Shown: positions 1-6,645 of the stretch, piece by piece
Layout: each line of letters opens with the position of its first letter
Numbering within the stretch: position 1 is the first letter of the stretch
From: CAVYHJ01 sp963768165 [NCBI: uncultured bacterium]
GTDB lineage: Bacteria; UBP4; UBA4092
Direction: 5' to 3'
NCBI GenBank assembly: GCA_963768165.1
Contig: CAVYHJ010000028.1
Location: forward strand, 186,001-250,000
Length of the DNA: 64,000 nucleotides
Translations under genes and position numbers: made by a program
Notes under the pieces: generated by a model
The model's input: only the letters and a program-made list of their open reading frames with translations
Databases searched by the model: none
Told to the model about the DNA's origin: nothing

Positions 1-238
1 CTAAAAACGCCAGAAAAAACAGATTTCCGAGAGAGTAATGTCCTCCCGACCTTTCCAACATATTCATAGATCTGATTAATCCATACCCTAAGCCTAAGTC
101 GCCTAGAAAAAATAGTTTAGCGAAAAACCTTAGGACTTTTGAGGTAACGGGAGGAGATTCAAGCAGAGCTCCAGTCTTAAACAAATACGCGCCTGGTTTA
201 AGGTTCGACTTATGTCCGAGCTTGAATGTTGGCTCCAT
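1..238 (-). CDS. Hypothetical protein, N-terminal 79 residues, cut by window edge
   Basis: An open frame begins with ATG at 238-236 on the minus strand and runs off the left edge without a stop. An AAAGGAG Shine-Dalgarno lies 8 nt upstream of the ATG, which is why I accept it. The visible part starts MEPTFKLGHKSN and then has a hydrophobic stretch (FFAKLFFLGDLGLGYG) that may be a membrane segment. I do not recognise a family. It is divergent from rpiB. The call rests on the ribosome site and the uninterrupted frame; the function is unknown. Confidence 0.55.
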   Translation of the reverse strand, partial: MEPTFKLGHKSNLKPGAYLFKTGALLESPPVTSKVLRFFAKLFFLGDLGLGYGLIRSMNMLERSGGHYSLGNLFFLAFL

Positions 239-373
239 CTGCTTATCTCCTTTAATCTACATTGAAAATTTATAAACACTTAAACGACGTAAGTATAACA
301 GCTTTGTAAAAGATTTTGAATAGTTTAGGTCAGGCGATTATTTATGTCAAATATTTATTTATAGACTTTTTTC

Positions 374-402
374 TTGACATCTAGGGTGAGGCGGTTTAGT
401 AT
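374..402 (+). promoter_or_regulatory. Probable sigma70-type promoter for rpiB
   Basis: TTGACA at 374-379 and TAGTAT at 397-402 are separated by 17 nt and lie 36 nt upstream of the rpiB ATG. A G-rich ribosome site (GGAGAG) follows at about 429-434. Confidence 0.55.
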
Positions 403-437
403 CGGAAGAGGTAAGAAGAAGGGGGATTGGAGAGAGT

Positions 438-893
438 ATGGCGGTGAAGATGCAGATAGCGATAGGGTCGGATCATGCGGGGTTTCGGTATAAGGAGATT
501 ATCAAGAAACATTTGACGGCGCAGGGACATAAGGTGCGGGATTACGGGACTGATTCGACGGAGATGGTGGATTATCCGCTATTTATCCGACCGGTAGCGG
601 AAGCGGTCAGCAAAGGGGAGTGTGAACGGGGGATTGTTTTGGGCGGGTCGGGGAATGGAGAGGCGATGGTTGCAAACCGGGTACATGGCGTGCGGTGCAG
701 TCTTTGTTGGAATATAGAAACCGCGCGATTGGCGCGGGCGCATAACAACGCGAATGTGTTGTCGCTGGGTGAGCTTATGATTGAGGAGAAGGATCTGTTA
801 TTTATTGTGGATACGTGGATGACGACGGATTTTGAAGGTGGACGACATCAGCGCCGGATTGAAATGATTGATGGGGAGAAGAAAGAGGAATAA
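438..893 (+). CDS. rpiB: Ribose-5-phosphate isomerase B
   Basis: A 151-residue RpiB/LacAB-family sugar-phosphate isomerase that interconverts ribose-5-phosphate and ribulose-5-phosphate in the cytoplasmic non-oxidative pentose phosphate pathway. It opens with the family signature IGSDHAGF. The active-site loop reads GGSGNGE (residues 69-75), not the CGTGIG of E. coli-type RpiB. This matches the actinobacterial (M. tuberculosis-like) class, in which Glu75 replaces the catalytic Cys. A second possible start is Met5 (MQIAIG). The gene stands alone after a good promoter; the pentose salvage genes near 52-54 kb are the likely metabolic partners. Confidence 0.93.
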   Translation: MAVKMQIAIGSDHAGFRYKEIIKKHLTAQGHKVRDYGTDSTEMVDYPLFIRPVAEAVSKGECERGIVLGGSGNGEAMVANRVHGVRCSLCWNIETARLARAHNNANVLSLGELMIEEKDLLFIVDTWMTTDFEGGRHQRRIEMIDGEKKEE

Positions 894-913
894 TTTCGAG
901 GGTAAAACAATTC

Positions 914-941
914 TTGACAGAATAAAAAACGGGGGTATAAT
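914..941 (+). promoter_or_regulatory. Perfect-box sigma70 promoter facing a gene-free spacer
   Basis: TTGACA at 914-919 and TATAAT at 936-941, spacer 16 nt. It points rightward into a spacer with no plus-strand gene. Only the heptamer array and the hairpin repeat lie downstream before the convergent CPBP gene ends at 1153. It may transcribe a non-coding RNA or be a chance or relic promoter. Confidence 0.5.
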
Positions 942-952
942 TATAAATAACA

Positions 953-987
953 AGTTTCTAGTTTCTAGTTTCGGGTTTCGAGTTAAA
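953..987 (+). repeat. AGTTTCN heptamer array, 5 units
   Basis: Five consecutive 7-mers: AGTTTCT, AGTTTCT, AGTTTCG, GGTTTCG, AGTTAAA. The same 5 x 7 architecture recurs at 39988-40022 and 41525-41559, and a longer version in the opposite orientation lies at 43894-43954. Always intergenic. Confidence 0.75.
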
Positions 988-1008
988 TGAAAAAACTGGA
1001 AAGAGTGA

Positions 1009-1080
1009 CCTACCTAACTTAAATAAATTCAGACTTCCTATAAAAACCGGATAAGACCATCTCAGAGTTGGTCTTATTCA
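1009..1080 (+). repeat. Dispersed hairpin repeat, copy 1
   Basis: This 72-nt stretch matches the reverse complement of 46806-46877 at 62 of 72 positions, ungapped, counted by eye. It contains a 9-bp stem (1051-1059 with 1069-1077). In copy 2 the stem is weaker, with one mismatch and one G-U pair. Looser similarity (GCTTC-rich, then CCAGTG) continues to about 1115. No reading frame is present. Confidence 0.65.
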
Positions 1081-1152
1081 TCTCCGTACCATCTTCGCTT
1101 CTCCTTCGCTTCAGCTCCAGTGTTGGTTCGGTGGTGAATCGCTTGGGGTTTG

Positions 1153-1806
1153 TTACAACTTTTTGAGTATTTCGGCGGCGGGGTCGAGACCTAAAACCAT
1201 GAAATAGGCGAATGTGCCGAGAACTCCGTGCAAGAGAGCCAATGCCCAGAAATTGGGGTATTTCTCATAAATCCAAGTTGTGACGAAACCTAAAATGAAA
1301 ACCAGAAGAACTAAGGCATAATTGGGGAAATGGGATAACCCGAACATAAGCGCCACAATAGGCAGACGGAAAGCAAGGGATAATCCTAATTCCCGAAGAT
1401 TACGGTTGGCAAATACCTGTAGAGCGAATTGTTGTAATAATCCCCAAATTGGATAAATCAAGAGGATGATACAGAAGGATAGGAGAGAAGGGCGGATTCC
1501 TTTTAGAAAATAGCCATAGCAGAACAAAACCGGAACACTGATAATGGCGAACCAAAGGCAACGAACGGCAGCTTGTTTAAAATTATCCAACCGAAAACCC
1601 CAATCATGCAGAATCCCTTTATTTCGCAGAACCCGGTATAGAACATATTCCGACCAACCGAGGACGAATACTATATTACCGATAAAATGTATGCCGAATA
1701 ATTCAGTCTGGCTGTTGGCGGAAAGGATTAATAATTTCAGTCCAACGTGGATGACACCGGTTAATATCAAACACAAGATTTCCAGTTTGGGACGCGTCAT
1801 ATTCAT
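1153..1806 (-). CDS. CPBP-family intramembrane protein, atypical motif 1
   Basis: A 217-residue polytopic membrane protein with about six hydrophobic helices. The C-terminal half resembles the CPBP (CAAX protease/bacteriocin-processing, Abi) family: FGLSHFPN (about residues 155-162) fits motif 2 and LLHGVLG (about 192-198) fits the last His motif. The EExxxR motif 1 is replaced by LLQQFALQVFANRN, so the usual Glu pair is absent. It may be a non-proteolytic member or a subfamily with altered chemistry. The neighbours are unrelated small enzymes and suggest no substrate. Confidence 0.7.
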   Translation of the reverse strand: MNMTRPKLEILCLILTGVIHVGLKLLILSANSQTELFGIHFIGNIVFVLGWSEYVLYRVLRNKGILHDWGFRLDNFKQAAVRCLWFAIISVPVLFCYGYFLKGIRPSLLSFCIILLIYPIWGLLQQFALQVFANRNLRELGLSLAFRLPIVALMFGLSHFPNYALVLLVFILGFVTTWIYEKYPNFWALALLHGVLGTFAYFMVLGLDPAAEILKKL

Positions 1807-1862
1807 AACCTTGAATATAGATATATATTAACTTTGGGGTGGATTTAGGAATTAAATTCCTT

Positions 1863-2585
1863 TCATCGAGAAACACCCACATATAATCCCCATTCTTTAT
1901 TCAATCCCTGTTTCAATAACTTTGCGCTTAATCCGGATTCTTTCATGACAGTGAGCATCTCTTCTACTTCAAACAACCCAATCTCGCGGTTCTCCTGAAT
2001 TGAAACAAGATTCTTATTCTTTTCGGCGATCACCATAATCGTTTCTCGCGAGGCAAGTTTGCCTTTACGTTGGGAAATAGAAACCCGCGCAATTTTTATA
2101 TTGTCATTTCCCGTAATGGATACATGCGGACGGTTGGGTCGAAAGGTCTTTGGTGTAAAATAAGGTTCAATAATCACCACACCCCCGGGTTTTAGATGAC
2201 GTACAAAATTATCCATCGCCCTGCGAAGTTTGGATAAGGTTTTTGTGTAAGAAATCGAAGAATAGAGACAGGTGATAACATCAAACTTTTGGTTCAGAGA
2301 AAAGGTAGTCATATCACCCTGTGTGAACTTAACACCTTTTACCTTTCGGCGGGCCACCTTTAACATTCCGTCATTGAAATCAATCCCCGTGCAAGAGAAA
2401 TTCTTTTTGAAATAGGAGAGATGATGTCCCGTCCCGCAGCCTATATCGAGTAAATCCTTTCCCTCCGATTTCTTATACCGTTTGATAATCTTTTCCAATA
2501 CATGCACTTCCCCTGCATAATCCTTATCTTTGTGGAGAAGATCATAATATTGTGCGTATTTTTGGTATAAGATGCGGTGTGACAT
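1863..2585 (-). CDS. Class I SAM-dependent methyltransferase
   Basis: A 240-residue protein with a Rossmann methyltransferase fold. Motif I is LLDIGCGTGHH (about residues 46-56), followed by the acidic residue of the second strand (GIDFNDGML), a motif II-like QGDM and the post-motif LKPGGVVIIEPYF. This resembles small-molecule methyltransferases of the UbiE/MenG superfamily; the acceptor cannot be read from the sequence. The C-terminal half carries a beta-rich cap typical of this group. It lies downstream of the peptidase E-like gene on the same strand with a 110-nt gap, so co-transcription is possible but unproven. Confidence 0.85.
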   Translation of the reverse strand: MSHRILYQKYAQYYDLLHKDKDYAGEVHVLEKIIKRYKKSEGKDLLDIGCGTGHHLSYFKKNFSCTGIDFNDGMLKVARRKVKGVKFTQGDMTTFSLNQKFDVITCLYSSISYTKTLSKLRRAMDNFVRHLKPGGVVIIEPYFTPKTFRPNRPHVSITGNDNIKIARVSISQRKGKLASRETIMVIAEKNKNLVSIQENREIGLFEVEEMLTVMKESGLSAKLLKQGLNKEWGLYVGVSR

Positions 2586-2695
2586 AAATTTCCTTGGTTT
2601 GTTAATGGTGTTTGACTTTTCCCCTCAACTGTTTTAACAGTTTCTGAGTCTCTTATGCACAGGTTCTAATTAGTTTATTTATAGTTCTATTACTT

Positions 2696-3439
2696 TTAAT
2701 ATAAATGCTCTAGGGGAGTAAATGTTTCAATTTTCTCTATTTCTCTTTCAATGACATGTCCGTTATGTTTATAAACCTTGAACGACTTAGCATTAGATTT
2801 TGAATTAATCACACGATATTTATTGTCAATAAACTCAATCGCACAATTGTCTTCAATGGCAATTCCAAACCCGCCTATTTTCCGAATCATCTCTTGAAAT
2901 CTTTTTCTTCGTTTGACACCGAGAGTCGCACTGTCGTAATGGGGACAATGGATTCCATTGATAAATCCCAATCCTTTTACATTGATATAGTTCCACTTTT
3001 TCGGATTATAATAAGACAGGGAATCGCTATGGCCGGAATCAAACCAGCAAATTGCACCGGCACTTACACCGCATAATACAATTCCCTTTTGCCATGCCGT
3101 TTTCAATAATTTATCCACACCCAATCTCCGCCATCGGCGCATCATTCTCAACGTATTTCCACCGCCGACATAAACAATATCCGTGGAAAAAATCTTTTTT
3201 TGGATTTCTTGGTGAGAATATTTTTCAGTGATCAAATTAAGGACATCTGTTTTGCATCCATACTCATTCCCATACATTCGATTCACCAGATTCCAATAAT
3301 CCGCCGAATCCGTGCTGGCGGTTGGGATAAAAAGAAATCTCGGATGTTTCTTTCCTGTCAGCCGGATAATTTCCAGGTCAATTGCCAGCGTACTTTTGGA
3401 TTCGAGATTTCCACCGCCGATTGCCACAATTATTTTCAT
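2696..3439 (-). CDS. Peptidase E-like serine peptidase (family S51)
   Basis: A 247-residue cytoplasmic protein of the class I glutaminase-like fold. It opens with IVAIGGGN, has the YVGGGNT strand-loop and the nucleophile elbow GVSAGA (Ser near residue 124), and ends with a conserved IEDNCAIEF segment. S51 enzymes (PepE, alpha-aspartyl dipeptidase; cyanophycinase) cleave Asp-X or related peptides. The length is near that of PepE. No cyanophycin genes are nearby, so a dipeptidase role is favoured. The GNAT gene starts 29 nt upstream on the same strand. Confidence 0.85.
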   Translation of the reverse strand: MKIIVAIGGGNLESKSTLAIDLEIIRLTGKKHPRFLFIPTASTDSADYWNLVNRMYGNEYGCKTDVLNLITEKYSHQEIQKKIFSTDIVYVGGGNTLRMMRRWRRLGVDKLLKTAWQKGIVLCGVSAGAICWFDSGHSDSLSYYNPKKWNYINVKGLGFINGIHCPHYDSATLGVKRRKRFQEMIRKIGGFGIAIEDNCAIEFIDNKYRVINSKSNAKSFKVYKHNGHVIEREIEKIETFTPLEHLY

Positions 3440-3467
3440 ATCTTAGTGTACCCCGTATAACAGTTTA

Positions 3468-3932
3468 TTAAGTTAATATTTTCTCATAGATAATCAATTC
3501 CAATTCTTTTTTGATTCTTTGGATTTCCTGGTAGCCGTTTTTCAGATAGAACTTTTGCGCGGGGATTTGTTTGGTGGAAGTATCCAGAATTAATATTTTG
3601 TACCCCATTTGACGGGCGGTTTGTTCCAGTTGATTATAAATGAGTTGGCCGAACCCTTTTCTTTGGTGGTCAGGATGAACCCGCATGCGTTTGATTTCCG
3701 CTTTTTCAGGAGTGATTTTTCGGAAAGCGCCCATGGCAACGATTTCCCCATCCAGTTCTCCGACGAGAAATTCTCCACCGGAGTTAAGATAGGATTTTTC
3801 GATATCCAATAAGTCCTGTTGATAAGCGGGATTGTTTAAGAAAGCTCCGAGCTGTTCCAATGCCAGTCTGTGCAGGTGAACTACCGTATCATGGTCGGAA
3901 GATTGATAGCGGCGGATATGTAAGGTATTCAT
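3468..3932 (-). CDS. GNAT family N-acetyltransferase
   Basis: A 154-residue acetyltransferase that uses acetyl-CoA; the substrate is unknown. The GNAT core is visible: MRVHPDHQRKGFGQ contains the Q/RxxGxG/A pyrophosphate-binding loop, followed by LILDTSTKQIPAQKFYLKNGY (strand 5, helix 4). I prefer ATG at 3932 over the upstream GTG at 3941; neither has a strong ribosome site. It follows the DEAD-box helicase gene by only about 23 nt on the same strand, suggesting a two-gene transcript. Confidence 0.85.
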   Translation of the reverse strand: MNTLHIRRYQSSDHDTVVHLHRLALEQLGAFLNNPAYQQDLLDIEKSYLNSGGEFLVGELDGEIVAMGAFRKITPEKAEIKRMRVHPDHQRKGFGQLIYNQLEQTARQMGYKILILDTSTKQIPAQKFYLKNGYQEIQRIKKELELIIYEKILT

Positions 3933-3955
3933 GGAATACACCGTCGAAGTTACTT

Positions 3956-5197
3956 TTAGAAGGGACGTCTGGAACGTCTGCCAAACCTGCGTCCTCCGAA
4001 GTGACGGGTATGTGGTTTCGCATCGGGATGAGGAGCGGGTGGATGGCGTAAATCTTGAGATTGAACAGTTTCCGGTGCCTTGGAGACGGGTAGGGCAATG
4101 CGAATCAACCGTTCAATATTTTTGACATCGCTTCGCTGGTCGGGTGTAGCGAAAGAGATGGCGTGACCGGTCATTCCGGCCCTGCCGGTTCTGCCGATGC
4201 GATGGACATAGTCTCCCGGATTGTCGGGAAGGTCATAGTTGATCACCAGTTGAATCCCGATGACGTCAATCCCGCGGGCGGCGATATCGGTCGCCACGAG
4301 CACACGGTATTTGCCGATTTTGAACCCTTGCAGCGCTTCGAGACGCTGGTTGAGGGAACGGTTGGAATGAATTTCCGCGGCGGTGTGGCCTGCTTCTTTT
4401 ACGGTACGAAGAATTTTTCTAGCGCCATGTTTGGTACGGGAGAAAACCAGAACGCTCCCGTGATATTCATATAAAATATTTTGCAGCATAGCCGCTTTAT
4501 TTTCTTTATGAACAAAAAAGACTTCATGAGTGACCAGTTCAATAGCGGTACCCGGCCTTGCGATTTCAATGCGCAAAGGCAGTGACATATAGTTTTGGGC
4601 GATGCGCATGATTTCATCAGGCATGGTGGCGGAAAAGAGCATGGTCTGCCGCGCCTTGGGGACTTTCCGCAAGATTTGATTAATTTGCGGAGCGAATCCC
4701 ATGTCCAACATACGGTCGGCTTCATCGAGAACGAGGATACTGACATTCGCCAGGGATACCCGTCTGTTTTCTATGTGGTCAATCAATCGTCCGGGCGTGG
4801 CAATAATAATATGCGGGTTCGTTTGGAGTGCCTTAATCTGTTTTCCCATGTTTTCCCCACCGATTAATATCGCGGTTTTGATACCCAGAGAAACGCCGAT
4901 TTTTTTTAAGTGGTCATTGACTTGTAGAGCGAGTTCACGGGTGGGGAGAATAATCAGACCTTTACTTTTACCCTGCGTTTGCGCCAATCGCTGAATCATG
5001 GGAATACCGAAAGCCAGGGTTTTCCCGGTTCCTGTTTGTGCAATTCCGACAATATCTTTTCCCTGAATAGCGGAGGGAATCGTCTGATGTTGGATAGGCG
5101 TGGGCGTAACAAATTTATGGCGCTGTAATATTTCGAGAATCTTGGGCGCTATCCCTAAATTGGTAAAGCCTTCGCTCGGTGTCGGGTTGACTGTCAT
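3956..5197 (-). CDS. DEAD-box ATP-dependent RNA helicase (RhlE-like)
   Basis: A 413-residue helicase with every DEAD-box motif in order: Q motif (TPTPIQHQTIP), motif I AQTGTGKT (53-60), PTRELALQ, TPGR, DEAD, SAT, VATDIAARGID and HRIGRTGRAG. A short basic tail (RHFGGRRFGRRSRR) follows, as in RhlE proteins, and probably binds RNA. It unwinds RNA during ribosome assembly or mRNA decay. No clear ribosome site precedes the ATG. A TATACT box about 16 nt upstream of the ATG suggests a very short leader. The assignment to the DEAD-box family is secure; the subfamily is inferred from length and tail. Confidence 0.95.
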   Translation of the reverse strand: MTVNPTPSEGFTNLGIAPKILEILQRHKFVTPTPIQHQTIPSAIQGKDIVGIAQTGTGKTLAFGIPMIQRLAQTQGKSKGLIILPTRELALQVNDHLKKIGVSLGIKTAILIGGENMGKQIKALQTNPHIIIATPGRLIDHIENRRVSLANVSILVLDEADRMLDMGFAPQINQILRKVPKARQTMLFSATMPDEIMRIAQNYMSLPLRIEIARPGTAIELVTHEVFFVHKENKAAMLQNILYEYHGSVLVFSRTKHGARKILRTVKEAGHTAAEIHSNRSLNQRLEALQGFKIGKYRVLVATDIAARGIDVIGIQLVINYDLPDNPGDYVHRIGRTGRAGMTGHAISFATPDQRSDVKNIERLIRIALPVSKAPETVQSQDLRHPPAPHPDAKPHTRHFGGRRFGRRSRRPF

Positions 5198-5312
5198 GTA
5201 TTAAGTGTAGATAGTATAACAGAAAAGGGGTGGAGATTATAGTGAACGAATCAAAAGGGCTAGCTTTTTTGGACTAATGGGAGTATCCTAATAGGTGTGA
5301 AGGAAACAGGAT

Positions 5313-5438
5313 ATGTTCAACTTTCTGAAGCCACATAATAAAGAGTATCACGCGACAGAAGACAATGGTTGGATTTGGGGAGTCCTTTGGGCAATACTCA
5401 TGTTCCTTGCTGTTTTATTGGTCGCTAGAGTGGGATAA
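5313..5438 (+). CDS. Possible 41-residue membrane microprotein
   Basis: ATG at 5313 is preceded by AGGA at 5301-5304, 8 nt upstream. The product starts MFNFLKPHNKEYH and ends with one hydrophobic helix (WIWGVLWAILMFLAVLLVA) followed by RVG. Such short N-in or N-out single-pass proteins are common regulators but also arise by chance. It lies between the divergent helicase gene and the zinc-ribbon protein, about 110 nt before the latter. No family is recognised. Confidence 0.4.
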   Translation: MFNFLKPHNKEYHATEDNGWIWGVLWAILMFLAVLLVARVG

Positions 5439-5551
5439 TCAAGGGATAGCTATTATTTTATTAACTCTCCCCGTCGATAAGTCGTATCACTCAACCCCAA
5501 AATTAATTGACGTTCTCTTACTACCTCAAGTAATATACTTTCCGAAGGTTT

Positions 5552-6310
5552 ATGCAAAATCAATGTAAAAAATGTGGTTCCCCAATTTTCGAAGGAGAAC
5601 AAATCTGCCCTAAATGCCGGGATGCTGGATTAAAAGTTTTATGGATGGCAAGAACTTCTCGAGTCTTATCAATCCTCGGGATTTTCACATTGTTTTTTAG
5701 TGTCGGTATCTTAATTACTTTAACGGCAGTAATTTGCGGGATAATAGCGCTTATTAAAATTAAAAAAGGCGAGGGTATTTATAAAGGTAAAAGTGCAGCA
5801 ATCATAGGGGTTATTTTAGGGTTAGTTATGCTGGTGATAACGACATGGGATGTTCTTGTTGTGATTCCAGCGGTTAAATCTGATAGTGTCAGAATTGCAG
5901 TTTCTTCAATTCGAACAACTCAACAAGAGACAGCGGTAGCCGTGGAAAATTATTATGTTGCACATGGTTCATATCCTCCTCCTGATTACGACACAAAAGG
6001 AAGACCGATTGTTCCACATGCTTTGACGACTCCAGCGGCATACCTTCATTCATTACCTTACGATCCATATAATCATGATGGAAAAGGGTATTATGGTTAT
6101 GGTGTAGACACGGTTAAAGGATATATCATTGTGAGTTATGGTCCTGATAAAGTAGACGGCAATTCTGGAGTTCCCGACGGTTCAAAAATGCCTTACATGA
6201 AAGCTTGGTCAGATGAAGCATTAGGATTTAACCTTCAAGCCTCTCCTCTCACCTACGACCCTTCGAATGGAATCTATAGTTCAGGCGACATCTGGCGCCG
6301 CGGTCCCTAA
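5552..6310 (+). CDS. Zinc-ribbon, membrane and pseudopilin-like tail protein
   Basis: A 252-residue protein with three parts. Residues 1-24 form a zinc ribbon (C5, C8, C19, C22). Residues about 28-110 hold two or three hydrophobic helices and resemble DUF4190-type membrane modules. Residues about 125-252 look like the C-terminal domain of a type II secretion major pseudopilin: VAVENYYVAHGSYPPPD, then VSYGPDKVDGN, and a YDPSNGIYSSGDIWRRGP tail. The same tail occurs in the operon pilin at 13520. It has no GFTLIE prepilin peptidase site, so it is unlikely to be processed as a pilin. The role is unknown; it may interact with the pseudopilus. Confidence 0.7.
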   Translation: MQNQCKKCGSPIFEGEQICPKCRDAGLKVLWMARTSRVLSILGIFTLFFSVGILITLTAVICGIIALIKIKKGEGIYKGKSAAIIGVILGLVMLVITTWDVLVVIPAVKSDSVRIAVSSIRTTQQETAVAVENYYVAHGSYPPPDYDTKGRPIVPHALTTPAAYLHSLPYDPYNHDGKGYYGYGVDTVKGYIIVSYGPDKVDGNSGVPDGSKMPYMKAWSDEALGFNLQASPLTYDPSNGIYSSGDIWRRGP

Positions 6311-6352
6311 ATCAATCCTGAATCATACCTAAATAAGTACCGAAAGTGAAGC

Positions 6353-6395
6353 GGAGGTGGACTGGAGGTGAAAATTTCACCTCCAGTCCACCTCC
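6353..6395. repeat. 43-nt perfect palindrome (21-bp arms)
   Basis: Arms 6353-6373 and 6375-6395 are exact reverse complements around one central base. The spacing between arms is too short for an ordinary RNA hairpin loop without opening several pairs, and no T-run follows, so it is not a typical terminator. It lies 42 nt after the stop of the zinc-ribbon gene. The flank to its right (CTCCAGTACAGGTTCGGT) resembles the end of repeat copy 1 near 1116-1133. Confidence 0.7.
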
Positions 6396-6645
6396 AGTAC
6401 AGGTTCGGTTATGATTTTTATACGAATCGCTGGAAATAGTGGAGTTATAAAGAATTTATGGGTTTTTATAAAAATTACGTTATTTCGCCCGGTTAAAACA
6501 AATTGGATAAAAATTCGTTTCATTCCAAAGGAAAATGTACACCCTATTATTTGAATAAGTGGTATAATAGATAGAGAAGAAGGAATTGGTTATGAAGGTT
6601 ATAACTACTGCACAAAACAGCCTACCTGGAAAGAAGGGAAACTAT

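Noticed and set aside
5365-5568. 67-codon frame before the zinc-ribbon gene
   Set aside because: Overlaps the better-supported 41-codon frame and the start of the zinc-ribbon gene and has no ribosome site.
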